Of a stretch of DNA of 64,000 nt, positions 9,252-54,626 are shown piece after piece. Location of the stretch: assembly GCF_009708175.1 (NCBI RefSeq), contig NZ_WMBB01000018.1, positions 62,001-126,000 on the forward strand. Direction: 5' to 3'. This DNA is from Nocardia aurantiaca (GTDB lineage: Bacteria > Actinomycetota > Actinomycetes > Mycobacteriales > Mycobacteriaceae). Each line of letters starts with the position of its first letter. The stretch's first letter is position 1. The notes below the pieces were generated by a model, which did not search any database, was not told where the DNA came from, and saw nothing but the letters and a program-made list of their open reading frames with translations. Position numbers and translations under genes: made by a program.

Positions 9252-9470
9252 CTATTCGGGCTCGACCGCCATAGCCTGAACCAGCGACGCCGGACGCATA
9301 TCGGTCCAATGCGCTTCGACATAGTCCAGGCAGCTCTGCCGGCGGGCCGGACCGTGCGCGACGGTCCAGCCACCGGGGATGGCGGCGAACACCGGCCACA
9401 GCGAATGCTGGGCCTCCTCGTTGACAAGTACGTAGAACTGCGCGTTTTCGTCATCGAAGGGATTGCTCAT
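9252..9470 (-). CDS. MbtH-like protein
   Basis: A 72-residue MbtH-family chaperone of NRPS adenylation domains, needed for their folding or activity. It carries the family signature almost completely: NPFDDENAQFYVLVN, SLWP, GW, then CLDYVEAHWTDMRP and SL. I chose ATG 9470 because the family starts M(S)NPFDD; a GTG seven codons upstream is unlikely. It begins 30 bp after the stop of the second synthetase on the same strand, so it serves the two synthetases of this locus. Confidence 0.95.
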   Translation of the reverse strand: MSNPFDDENAQFYVLVNEEAQHSLWPVFAAIPGGWTVAHGPARRQSCLDYVEAHWTDMRPASLVQAMAVEPE

Positions 9471-9500
9471 GGTGGATTTACTCTTTCTCACCCGGGGTTT

Positions 9501-46777
<37,277 letters not shown>

Positions 46778-47235
46778 CAGAGCCTCCCTTGTCATGGCGA
46801 ATTGCTATGTCGACCAACGGTTTCGGGCATCGCGAAATGGACCTGGGGTGCGCTCGGCTGACGAGGGCGCACCAGGCCGCGAAAAATCGCACCGCCCTGG
46901 GTGATTCGACGAGTGCGCGGCGAGTCCGCGCGTGATCCAACTAGTGCTCGAAGCGGCCGGGCCCTACTGGCTCACCGGCCGGGATGCGATTGCCTCCGGG
47001 TCATCGCATCCGGGTTGTGCTGCTGCCGATCTCCTCCAACTGTCACCTGCATCACAGGGATGCCGTTCATGCATGCGAACACTAGGCGTTTACACAATAA
47101 AAAGGAACTTTTTCCAAAAAAAAAGTTGGACGAGCGTCTAGTTGGGCGGCGCGCTCACGCGAAGATCGCCATAAATGTGGGTACGACCACATGACGAGGC
47201 AACGGTGTGACCGACCACACTTTCGGATGTGGAGA
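46778..47235. other. Upstream region of the NRPS operon and downstream region of the GAF regulator
   Basis: A 458-bp non-coding stretch. An unusually AT-rich patch (about 47085-47130) in a GC-rich genome is a likely promoter or nucleoid-protein (Lsr2-type) target for the NRPS operon. A small hairpin ATGTGG-GTACGA-CCACAT lies near 47175-47195 just after the GAF regulator gene. No ORF here has a ribosome site or recognisable product. Confidence 0.45.
47106..47127. promoter_or_regulatory. AT-rich hairpin upstream of the NRPS operon
   Basis: AACTTTTT (47106-47113) and AAAAAGTT (47120-47127) form an 8-bp stem with a six-base loop, followed on each strand by A/T runs. It could end the regulator transcript or be part of the NRPS promoter. 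Confidence 0.4.
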
Positions 47236-48588
47236 CTATGAGTCGAAACGTTGCAACTGCGTTGCATCGGCGCCCATGCGCCGATCCAGCACGCGAATCT
47301 TCGCCTCGATCTGCGCATATAGCGGAGACTCGCGGTCCACCGTGGCGCGATAGGCCGCCCACGCGGCCGCATCGTCACGCCCCTCGGCGCCCGCGGTCCA
47401 CCGACTCAGTACCGAAGCGTCGCCGGAACGTAATACAGCGGTACGCAAACGCACCCGCAATTCATCGCGAATGTCTATAACTCCCGGCGCGGTCGACCGC
47501 GGCAGCACCGGGCCCGCGTACAAACGCACCGCGGCGTCCACATCTCCGGAATCCAATGCGGCGCGCAGCGCCTCCACATCGGTGGCGATCGGGACGCGCA
47601 AACGATAGGGACGCGAACCGAACACGTTCGAGCCCACCACCGACCGCAGCCGCGACATGGCCGCGCGAATGGTGGCATTATCCAGATCGGCGTCGTCCAG
47701 CAGCAGCGCCAGGTGATCCGCCGACAGGCCCTCGGTGTGCTCGGCCAGCAGCAGCAGGATCTCGGCATGGCGCTGTGACAACGGAACTCGCTCACCCGCC
47801 ACCGTCAGCTGCGGTTGCCCCAGCCCGAGCACCTCCAGGCCCAGCCGCTCCGGCGCCGGCGCATCGGCGTTCGCGCGCCGATCCTGGCCCGAACGGACAG
47901 CGGCCAGCAGCAGATCCATCTCCGCGGCCGTCGCCGCCGCCTTCACCAGCGCCAGGATCTCCGGACGCGCCACCCGCACTCCGCCGGCGATCATGAGCAC
48001 GCCCACCAGACGCCCGTCCGGATCGTGCACCGGCGCAGCGGCTCCCGTGATCTGGTGCATACGGTGCAGAAAATGCTCCGGCCCGTGGATCCAGGCCGCG
48101 CGGCCGGTCCGCACCACCAGGCCCACGGCATTGGTCCCGACCCGGCGTTCGCTCAGGTCATTGCCCTCACGCAGGCCCGCCTCCGCGGCCGCCTGCACCC
48201 GATCGGCATTGCCGTGCACCGAGAGCACCCGGCCGAACTGGTCGGCCACCACCACGATCAGGCCGGTGCCGGTCGCATCGCGCAGTAATAGCTTGTCCAC
48301 CAACGGCATGACCGCGGCGATCGGATGCGCGTCGCGATAACGCTCGAGATCGGCGCCGCGCAGGCCGCGACCGTCTCCGTCGTCCATGGGATCCACGCCG
48401 CCGCGCAGACTGCGCAGCCACGATTCCAGCACCATCGGCCGCAGCAGGCCGGGCAACTGCCCCAGTTGATCCCCGCCCACACTGAGGTATCCGTGTGCCT
48501 GGGCGGCATATGTTTCGAGCGCCCCGAGCTGACTGCCCGGTTCGACGCCGTGGTTGGGTTGCCCACCACCTGCGAGATTGCTGACCAT
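47236..48588 (-). CDS. GAF-domain transcriptional regulator with C-terminal winged helix
   Basis: A 450-residue regulator. The N-terminal part (residues about 45-220) resembles the sensory region of AcoR-type activators: LLRPMVLESWLRSLRGGVDP, then a GAF domain with VVVADQFGRVLSVHG, RVGTNAVGLVVRTGRAAWIHGPEHFL and GAAAPVHDPDGRLVGVLMI. The C-terminal part (about 260-350) is a winged-helix segment (PLSQRHAEILLLLAEHTEGLSADHLALLL, then RAAMSRLRSVVGSNVFGSRPYRL). There is no sigma-54 AAA+ domain. I place the start at ATG 48588, after AAAGG. It lies directly upstream of the NRPS operon on the same strand and is divergent from the P450, so it could control either. The ligand is unknown. Confidence 0.82.
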   Translation of the reverse strand: MVSNLAGGGQPNHGVEPGSQLGALETYAAQAHGYLSVGGDQLGQLPGLLRPMVLESWLRSLRGGVDPMDDGDGRGLRGADLERYRDAHPIAAVMPLVDKLLLRDATGTGLIVVVADQFGRVLSVHGNADRVQAAAEAGLREGNDLSERRVGTNAVGLVVRTGRAAWIHGPEHFLHRMHQITGAAAPVHDPDGRLVGVLMIAGGVRVARPEILALVKAAATAAEMDLLLAAVRSGQDRRANADAPAPERLGLEVLGLGQPQLTVAGERVPLSQRHAEILLLLAEHTEGLSADHLALLLDDADLDNATIRAAMSRLRSVVGSNVFGSRPYRLRVPIATDVEALRAALDSGDVDAAVRLYAGPVLPRSTAPGVIDIRDELRVRLRTAVLRSGDASVLSRWTAGAEGRDDAAAWAAYRATVDRESPLYAQIEAKIRVLDRRMGADATQLQRFDS

Positions 48589-48954
48589 TTGCCTTTCTTT
48601 CCGCCCCCAAAGAGTACCGGCGCATCGGAGAGCCCAAGGCAGAAGCCGGACGTTTGTCCGACAGGTCACACGCCAACAAGAGCCCCGCAAAATGTGAGGT
48701 GCGTCTATTTGCCTCTGGCGGTTCGCGACCCTCGTGACCCCGATTCTTCTCTCCTCCGAGGCACGGGTCTACGGAGCCGTTCGCTTCCCCGCCCCATGGG
48801 TCCACAATCGCGGCAGGCCGCGAACTCCCAGCACTTCCATTGCGGAAACGCGTCGGCCGCTGTGGCGAATCAGCCTGCAGCGCTCAGCCTTTCACCACCG
48901 CTCGGTTCGCCGAATGCGCTGCCGGACCCTTGTCCACTGTGCCAGGGTGGGTCC
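48589..48954. other. Divergent intergenic region between the GAF regulator and the P450 gene
   Basis: A 366-bp region that must hold both promoters. About one third of it is a diverged copy of the interspersed palindromic element (48709-48826). The long plus-strand frame crossing it belongs to the P450 frame but shows no protein-like conservation here, so I treat it as non-coding. Confidence 0.5.
48709..48826 (+). repeat. Interspersed palindromic element, copy 5, intergenic
   Basis: A diverged copy in the same orientation as copy 2: GTTCGCG (48721-48727), GATTCTTCTCTCCTCCG, then GTCCACAATCG and GCCGCGAAC (48817-48825). The outer arms still pair; the inner arms are degraded. Confidence 0.65.
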
Positions 48955-50211
48955 GTGGAGGACATCGACCTGACCGACCTCGACCGCTTCGCGCACGGCT
49001 TCCCGCACGCGGTCTTCGATCATCTCCGCGCCGAAGAGCCGGTGTGGTGGCACCCGCCCACCGTGCACACCCCCGACGGGGAGGGGTTCTGGGTGGTCAG
49101 CCGATACGCGGACATCGTTGCCGTGGCCGGGGATTCGGCCACCTACTCCTCCGAACGCGGCGGCGAGCGCCGGGGCGGGGGCACGCTCATCGAGGATCTG
49201 CCGGTGGACTGGGCGGTCGGCGTCCTGCTCAATATGATGGACGACCCTCGTCACGCGAGGGTACGCAAGCTGCTCATGCCCAGCGTCGCACCCCGCACAC
49301 TCGAACTCATCGAGGACGACCTGCGGCAACGCGCCGCGGCCATCGTGGACGCGGCACTGGCCGAGGGCGAGTGCGACTTTCTGATCGATCTCGCCGCCGA
49401 ACTGCCGCTCCAGGCGGTCGCACAGCTGCTCGGCGTGCCGCAGGAGGATCGGCACCAGCTGTTCGGCTGGGCGAATGTGGCACTGGACTACGACGATCGA
49501 GAGCTGGGCGAGGCCACCGCGCGGACCCAGCGGGCGGTCGCGGAGACCCGGGCCTACGGAGCGAGACTCTTCACCGCCAAGACCGCCGCGCCCGGCGACG
49601 ACCTGATGTCGCTGGCCGCGCACGCCACCATCGACGGGCAGCCGCTCACCGAGATGGAGAAGGCCATGCTGTTCAGTCTGCTCATCGCGGCCGGCAGCGA
49701 GACCACCCGCAATTCGATCGCGATCGGCATGCTCGCGCTCATCGAACGCCCGGAGGTTTGGCGGACGCTGCAGGCCGATCGCTCCCAATTGGACGGCGCG
49801 GTCGAGGAAATGCTGCGTTGGGCCTCCTCCACCTCGTACAACCGCCGCACCGCCACCCGCGACACCGACCTCGGCGCTCGGCGAATCCGGGCCGGGGACA
49901 AGGTCACCCTGTGGTGGACATCCGCCAACCGCGACGCGCGCGTCTTCCCCGACCCGCACCGCTTCGACATCACCCGCCGCCCCAATCCGCATCTGGCCTT
50001 CGGCCGCGGCGGCCACTTCTGTCTCGGCTCCAACCTGGCCCGCATGGAGATGCGCGTCGTGTTCGACGCCCTGCTCGACCGCGTCGGCACCGCCGAGCTC
50101 ACCGCGCCCGTCGAATACACCCGCAGCAACAAGCACACCGGCGTACGGCACATGCCGGTCCGATTGAAGCCACGCATGAAGACGCGAGACGGTGCAGATT
50201 CCGAACGATGA
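48955..50211 (+). CDS. Cytochrome P450
   Basis: A 418-residue bacterial class I P450. It has the oxygen-binding I-helix motif AAGSETTRN near residue 245, EEMLRW as the ExxR region, and the heme-ligand loop FGRGGHFCLGSNLAR with Cys356. Segments such as YNRRTATRDTDLG and SANRDARVFPDPHRFDI resemble the actinobacterial lipid- and steroid-oxidising families around CYP124/125/142. I start at GTG 48955 because this gives the family length and the region upstream is a palindromic repeat. It needs ferredoxin and ferredoxin reductase; a reductase gene lies at 59620. It could act on steroids or lipids, or tailor the NRPS product. It is divergent from the GAF regulator. Confidence 0.88.
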   Translation: MEDIDLTDLDRFAHGFPHAVFDHLRAEEPVWWHPPTVHTPDGEGFWVVSRYADIVAVAGDSATYSSERGGERRGGGTLIEDLPVDWAVGVLLNMMDDPRHARVRKLLMPSVAPRTLELIEDDLRQRAAAIVDAALAEGECDFLIDLAAELPLQAVAQLLGVPQEDRHQLFGWANVALDYDDRELGEATARTQRAVAETRAYGARLFTAKTAAPGDDLMSLAAHATIDGQPLTEMEKAMLFSLLIAAGSETTRNSIAIGMLALIERPEVWRTLQADRSQLDGAVEEMLRWASSTSYNRRTATRDTDLGARRIRAGDKVTLWWTSANRDARVFPDPHRFDITRRPNPHLAFGRGGHFCLGSNLARMEMRVVFDALLDRVGTAELTAPVEYTRSNKHTGVRHMPVRLKPRMKTRDGADSER

Positions 50212-50336
50212 GGTCATCGCACCGCACGCGATGACCGCCTTCCCCCAGGAGCGCGTTCATCGAGCCACAGGGGCGATTGTCGGCAGCGTTGCCGACGCAG
50301 CCTCATAGCGCCCTTCGAGCTCGGTTCGATCTCTGA

Positions 50337-51737
50337 TCACCAGTGCGGCGGCAGGGTCGGCTCGAGCGCCGCCGCACTGCGAACGCGCGCCGCGCCCCAC
50401 CACAGGCCTGTGCCATAGGCGAGATCGTCCAGCCGCCGGCACAGCACATACCGGATCGGGTCCAGGCTGCCAGGCTCCCGATGGGTGAACCAGTCCGCCA
50501 ACCCCTCGGCCATGGCCAGGGTGATCGCGACATGCCGGACCCGCCGCGAGCACAGCATGCCCAGCAGCGTGATGGGCCAGTAGTGCCGGCACATGGCCGA
50601 CGCCAGCCGCCACACGCCGCCGGTGAAACCGCGCGTCATATAAATGGCCGCCACCCGTGTCGGATTGTCCAGCCCGGCGAAGACCCGACGGAGCCGGACC
50701 AGGGTCGCGCCCAGCGTCAGCACACCGCCGACAATGCCCCAGCGCGACAGCGTCCCCAGCAGCACCGCCGACACCGCCGTCCAGATCGGCAGCGACAGCG
50801 GGGAAGCCAGCCCCGGATGCCGTTCGGCCAGCGGGGCCACACCGGTGCCATGGGTGACCTTGTGGGCGAACCACTTTCGCAGCGACACCGGATTGCTGTG
50901 CGCCACCCGGGCAGCCGGCTCGTAGCGCAGCCGCCAGCCCGCGCGGTCCAGCCGCCAGCACAGGTCGACATCGCCGCCGGCCGCCATGTCCTCATCGAAC
51001 CCGCCCTCGCCCAGCAGCGCCAGACGGCGCACCAGCAGCGCCGAACTCGGCACGTACGGCACCGGGCCGTGCGCGTGCACCGCCGACTCGCGACGGCCGC
51101 GGTGCACCGAACCACGGGTGTGCTCGTAGCGGGCCAGCAGCGTGGAATCCGGGTCCATGGCCAGAATGCGCGGGGCCACCAGCGCAACCTTGGGATCGCT
51201 GAAATGCCCGAGCATGACCTCCAGCCAGCCCGTGCGGGGCACCACTTCCGGATCCAGGAAGGCCACGAATTCGGTTGCCGCGGCGCGCAATCCGAAATTG
51301 CGCGCCGCTGCAGCCCCGTGCCGGCGATCGCGACGCAGCACCGTGATGCGGCAGCGGCTGCGCATGTCCGGGATCCGCACCGGCTGATCCGAGCCGTCGT
51401 CCACCACGATCACCGTGTGGCCGCGCAGCGCCGAAAGCAGCCGCGACAATTCGGGGGCATTGTTGTGCACCGGCACGATCACCGTGACGTCTTCCACCGA
51501 CGGCAGCAGCCGCGGGCGTGGATTGGCGACGCCGGAATCGAGAAGACGTCTGGCAACCCGGGCCGACGCGGGGTCGGTTACCTCGAGATACCCGTCTCCG
51601 ATCAAGGCCGCAGCTTCCGGGGCGAGCCGCAGCATCCTCGTCGGCGTGCCGCCGACCAGGAGCCGTCCACCGGAATAAGTGCGCACCCTGGGATCGATTC
51701 GCACCCCGAAACCATCGGGAAGGCGATCATGGCGCAT
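50337..51737 (-). CDS. mftF: Mycofactocin-type glycosyltransferase, family 2
   Basis: A 466-residue GT2 enzyme matching MftF, which adds beta-1,4-glucose units to the redox cofactor mycofactocin. The N-terminal MftF signature is present (LPDGFGVRIDPRVR, GGRLLVGGTPTRMLRL). The GT-A core follows from about residue 80 (VTVIVPVHNN, VIVVDDGSDQP, then FLDPEVVPRTGW and GGDVDLCWRLDRAGW). Hydrophobic segments near residues 315-345 suggest membrane contact. The usual partners mftA-E are not in the window, so this copy is detached from the cluster or is a paralogue. It is convergent with the P450 gene and preceded by a palindromic element. The call is firm for the family, less so for the exact acceptor. 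Confidence 0.82.
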   Translation of the reverse strand: MRHDRLPDGFGVRIDPRVRTYSGGRLLVGGTPTRMLRLAPEAAALIGDGYLEVTDPASARVARRLLDSGVANPRPRLLPSVEDVTVIVPVHNNAPELSRLLSALRGHTVIVVDDGSDQPVRIPDMRSRCRITVLRRDRRHGAAAARNFGLRAAATEFVAFLDPEVVPRTGWLEVMLGHFSDPKVALVAPRILAMDPDSTLLARYEHTRGSVHRGRRESAVHAHGPVPYVPSSALLVRRLALLGEGGFDEDMAAGGDVDLCWRLDRAGWRLRYEPAARVAHSNPVSLRKWFAHKVTHGTGVAPLAERHPGLASPLSLPIWTAVSAVLLGTLSRWGIVGGVLTLGATLVRLRRVFAGLDNPTRVAAIYMTRGFTGGVWRLASAMCRHYWPITLLGMLCSRRVRHVAITLAMAEGLADWFTHREPGSLDPIRYVLCRRLDDLAYGTGLWWGAARVRSAAALEPTLPPHW

Positions 51738-51790
51738 TCTCGAATGCTAAGTCAGCGAACCACCAGCAATGATGATTGGCGCGCTGTGTT

Positions 51791-51912
51791 TAATTGCCCC
51801 TCCGCTTCGCTCCGGGGCGGGTTCGCGGCCCTGAGGTCTCGATTCTTCCCTCCTCCGCTCCTCCGCTTCGCTCCCCCGCTCCGTCAGTCCAGAATCGAGA
51901 CGGCCGCGAACT
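51791..51912 (+). repeat. Interspersed palindromic element, copy 2, intergenic
   Basis: The best-preserved copy. The outer arms are GTTCGCGGC (51821-51829) and GCCGCGAAC (51903-51911). The inner arms are GTCTCGATTCT (51836-51846) and AGAATCGAGAC (51891-51901), both perfect. Relative to copy 1 each inner arm has one extra base, with the complementary base in the other arm, so pairing is kept. It lies between divergent mftF and a TetR gene. Confidence 0.85.
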
Positions 51913-51961
51913 GGGGGTGAGATCCTACCGATGAGTACCTGGTTGAAGTCGTGCTTGCGGA

Positions 51962-52029
51962 TTCGGGCTTGTCCGCGCATCAGATTCAGGCTTGTCCATG
52001 CGTCAGGTTCGGCTTGTCCACGCATCGAG
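51962..52029 (+). repeat. Three tandem copies of a 22-23 bp repeat upstream of TetR
   Basis: Units at 51962-51984, 51985-52007 and 52008-52029 share the pattern TTCgGGCTTGTCC.CGCATCaG with a few changes. They end 57 bp before the TetR start, so they may be iterated regulator-binding sites. Confidence 0.7.
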
Positions 52030-52086
52030 CCGTAGGTCGACGGGTCGGGTGTCGGGCGCTCTACACTGCGGGAGGAAAATCGGCAG

Positions 52087-52782
52087 TTGAACAGGCAGTT
52101 GAACAGGTTGGGGACGGAAATCCGTGCCCGTGGTGGTCGAGGCGGTATGGGAGTCGGGCGCATGCAGACAGGCGGGGGCGGTAACACTCTCTCGGAATCC
52201 GAGATCGTCGAGGCCGCCCTGCGGGTGGTCCGGCAGGACGGTGTGGAGAAGCTGTCGATGCGACGGCTCTCCCGCGAACTCGGAGTTTCACCGATGGCGC
52301 CCTATTACTACGTCGCTGACAAGCGGGAGCTACTCGATCTGGTCGCCACCGCCGCTCTCGCCGGGGTACGCAAGCCGCCACCGGAATTCGGTACGTGGCA
52401 AATGCGATTGCGGGATCTGATCGACCAGATCGACGAGAAATTGCGCAAGCACCCGGGGCTCGGTGATGTGCTGATCGAGCAGATGCTCGGCAAACAGCTG
52501 GACCTGATCGCCGCCGTCATGGAAATCCTCTTCGACGCCGGATTCGACGAACGCAATGTGCTCTCCGCCTACGCCACCATCCACACCTATCTGTTCGGGC
52601 GCTCCAAGGTGAACCCGCGCGACCGCGCGGGGCTACTGGACCGGGTGCTCCCGGAGGCGGTGGAACGCGCGACCAAACACCTGGCGGATCTGCGCGGCAA
52701 ATACGCCTACGACTTCTCGATGGACGTGCTGATCGCGGGGCTGGAAGCTCAGCTTGTCCGGCAGCGAGACAGCCACGTATAG
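52087..52782 (+). CDS. TetR-family transcriptional regulator
   Basis: A 231-residue TetR protein. The HTH is MRRLSRELGVSPMAPYYYVADKRELLDL near residues 58-85, followed by a tetracycline-repressor-like helical domain. The first possible start is TTG 52087 with GGGAGG upstream; ATG 52147 (GAGG upstream) or ATG 52162 would give about 210 residues. It ends 7 bp before a KstR-type palindrome and 71 bp before kshB, on the same strand. Tandem repeats precede it. It does not look like KstR itself. The target is unknown and could be its own promoter or mftF. Confidence 0.82.
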   Translation: MNRQLNRLGTEIRARGGRGGMGVGRMQTGGGGNTLSESEIVEAALRVVRQDGVEKLSMRRLSRELGVSPMAPYYYVADKRELLDLVATAALAGVRKPPPEFGTWQMRLRDLIDQIDEKLRKHPGLGDVLIEQMLGKQLDLIAAVMEILFDAGFDERNVLSAYATIHTYLFGRSKVNPRDRAGLLDRVLPEAVERATKHLADLRGKYAYDFSMDVLIAGLEAQLVRQRDSHV

Positions 52783-52788
52783 TGAAAT

Positions 52789-52802
52789 TAGAACACGTTC
52801 TA
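52789..52802. promoter_or_regulatory. KstR-type operator upstream of kshB
   Basis: TAGAACACGTTCTA fits the published KstR consensus TNNAACNNGTTNNA with perfect TAGAAC/GTTCTA arms, 51 bp before the kshB start codon. KstR is the TetR repressor of the cholesterol regulon in mycolate actinobacteria and is released by 3-oxo-cholestenoyl-CoA. The repressor gene is not in the window. Confidence 0.8.
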
Positions 52803-52853
52803 GTTTCGATAGACTGCACCGGCCGACACACTGCCGGGTTCGAGAGGACACAA

Positions 52854-53909
52854 ATGACCACCGTCGACGTACCGCACAGCTCGCGATCGGCCGTGCTGCG
52901 GGTCTCCGCGGTCATCAACGAGACGGCCGACTCCTGCTCGCTGGTATTCGACGTGCCCGAGGACCTGCGTGAGCGCTTCACCTACCAGCCGGGCCAGTTC
53001 CTGACCCTGCGTATCCCCAGCGACCTCACCGGGTCCGTCGCCCGCTGCTACTCGCTGGCCAGCTCGCCGCACACCGACGACAAACCCAAGGTGACCATCA
53101 AGCGCACCGTCGACGGTTACGCGTCGAACTGGGTGTGCGACAACGTGAAAGCCGGGGACTCCGTCGAGGTGCTGCCGCCCTCGGGCGTCTTCACGCCGAA
53201 GAATCTCGACGAGGACATGCTGCTGTTCGCGGCCGGCAGCGGCATCACCCCCGTGATGTCCATCCTCAAGTCGGCGCTGGCCCGCGGCAACGGCCGCATC
53301 GTGGTGGTCTACGCCAACCGCGACCATGACTCCGTCATCTTCGCCCAGGAGCTGCGCGAGCTCGCCGATAAGCACCCGCAGCGGCTGGTGGTCATCCACT
53401 GGCTCGAGCACCTGCAGGGTCTGCCCACCGCCGACGCCTTGGCCGCCCTGGTCGCCCCCTACGCGTCCCATGAGGCGTTCATGTGCGGCCCCAAGCCGTT
53501 CATGGACCGCGTCCACGACGCCCTCGGCCAGCTCGGCATGCCCCGCAACCGCACCCACGCCGAGGTCTTCAACTCGCTCTCCGGCGACCCCTTCGCGGAC
53601 GTCGCGCCGACCGAGATCACCGCGGAGGAGGCCGCCGACGCCGCCAGTGTCGAGGTCGAACTCGACGGCGAAACCCACGAAATGACCTGGCCCCGCAGTC
53701 AGACCCTGGTCGACATCATGCTCTCCAAGGGCCTCGACGTCCCCTACTCCTGCCTCGAAGGCGAATGCGGCTCCTGTGCCTGCACCGTTCTCGAGGGTGA
53801 GGTGGAAATGGAGAACGCCGAGATCCTCGACCCCGAGGACATCGCCAACGGCTATATCCTCGGCTGCCAGGCCCGCCCGATCACCGACCACCTGAAGATC
53901 CAGTTCTGA
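52854..53909 (+). CDS. kshB: 3-ketosteroid 9-alpha-hydroxylase reductase component
   Basis: A 351-residue flavin-iron-sulfur reductase that passes electrons from NADH to the Rieske oxygenase KshA, which hydroxylates C9 of the steroid nucleus in cholesterol catabolism. The FAD motif RCYSLASSP is near residue 63, and the NAD-binding part AAGSGITPVMSILKSAL near 126. The C-terminal plant-type 2Fe-2S domain has Cys-x4-Cys-x2-Cys in CLEGECGSCAC near 300. Length and C-terminal ferredoxin fit KshB. ATG 52854 has GAGAGGA just upstream. The KstR-type operator in front supports the steroid role. No kshA is present in the window, which is common because kshB often stands apart. Confidence 0.88.
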   Translation: MTTVDVPHSSRSAVLRVSAVINETADSCSLVFDVPEDLRERFTYQPGQFLTLRIPSDLTGSVARCYSLASSPHTDDKPKVTIKRTVDGYASNWVCDNVKAGDSVEVLPPSGVFTPKNLDEDMLLFAAGSGITPVMSILKSALARGNGRIVVVYANRDHDSVIFAQELRELADKHPQRLVVIHWLEHLQGLPTADALAALVAPYASHEAFMCGPKPFMDRVHDALGQLGMPRNRTHAEVFNSLSGDPFADVAPTEITAEEAADAASVEVELDGETHEMTWPRSQTLVDIMLSKGLDVPYSCLEGECGSCACTVLEGEVEMENAEILDPEDIANGYILGCQARPITDHLKIQF

Positions 53910-53946
53910 GACAACCGGCTCTCCGGGGCTTCGTCCCCCGCGAGAA

Positions 53947-53985
53947 GAATGCGGCCGCCGCGTGATTCACGCGGCGGCCGCATTC
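53947..53985 (+). terminator. Strong terminator hairpin after kshB
   Basis: A 39-bp perfect inverted repeat: GAATGCGGCCGCCGCGTGA, one base, then its complement. It lies 38 bp after the kshB stop, between convergent genes, and could serve both. Confidence 0.8.
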
Positions 53986-54038
53986 ATGTCCGGGGTCCCG
54001 GGTTGAAGCCCCTGAGAGTCACCGAGAGGTGGCGCTAC

Positions 54039-54626
54039 TCAGTACGCCGAATGGACGTTGTCGATCGAGCCGTAACGGTGCGAGGCGTAGTTGCAGGCGG
54101 CGGTGATGTTGGCGACCGGGTCGTAGATGTCCCAGGAGGTGCCGTCGACGTGGTACGCCTTGAAGGTGGGGTCGATGACCTGGAGCAAGCCCTTGGACGG
54201 GGTCCCCGCGGCGGCGTTGGAGTCATACAGGTTGATGGCACGCGGATTGCCGCCGGACTCGCGCTGGATATTGCGGTAGATGCCGTTGTAGGAGCCCGGG
54301 ATGCCGTGCTGGCCCATGACGAAGAGGGCGTTGCGGATCCAGCCGTCGAGGTCATTGCTGTAGACCGCAGGCAGAACCTGGCCGAAGGGCGCGGGGAGAC
54401 CCTGGACCGCCTGGCGGACCTGGTCCTGCTGCGGGGCGGGCAGGCTGTTGTTGAGCTGGACGGCCTGCTGCTGGGCCTGCTGGGCGGTGGCCTGGAATTG
54501 CGGGGGAACGCCGTCGACGTCGGCGGCGGCCGGGCCGGCGGCTATCACGGCCGAGACGGCCAGGGCTGCGGCGGCCGCGCCGGTGAAGGCTGCGATGGGC
54601 TGGGAGAACAGGTTTCGTTTAGTCAT
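54039..54626 (-). CDS. Secreted lytic transglycosylase, SLT domain
   Basis: A 195-residue exported protein. The signal peptide has an MTKRN start, a hydrophobic core of about residues 12-33, and likely cleavage after AGPAAA. A Gln/Pro-rich linker (residues 45-80) is followed by an SLT-type transglycosylase domain. Its motif IQRESGGNPRAIN contains the catalytic Glu, and GTPSKGLLQVIDPTFKAY follows, as in actinobacterial and phage tail SLT domains. It should cut peptidoglycan between MurNAc and GlcNAc. I use ATG 54626; GTG 54653 is possible. It is convergent with kshB. Confidence 0.82.
   Translation of the reverse strand: MTKRNLFSQPIAAFTGAAAAALAVSAVIAAGPAAADVDGVPPQFQATAQQAQQQAVQLNNSLPAPQQDQVRQAVQGLPAPFGQVLPAVYSNDLDGWIRNALFVMGQHGIPGSYNGIYRNIQRESGGNPRAINLYDSNAAAGTPSKGLLQVIDPTFKAYHVDGTSWDIYDPVANITAACNYASHRYGSIDNVHSAY

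Larger units (their letters stand above)
51738..52086. other. Region between mftF and the next TetR gene
   Basis: About 350 bp without a gene. It holds a full palindromic element (copy 2), three tandem 23-bp repeats, and the promoter and ribosome site (GGAGG at 52071) of the TetR gene. Confidence 0.5.

Noticed and set aside
52087..52782. This TetR gene as KstR itself
   Set aside because: The HTH and C-terminal sequence are of the tetracycline-repressor-like type, and the KstR-type box lies after its stop codon in front of kshB, not at its own promoter.
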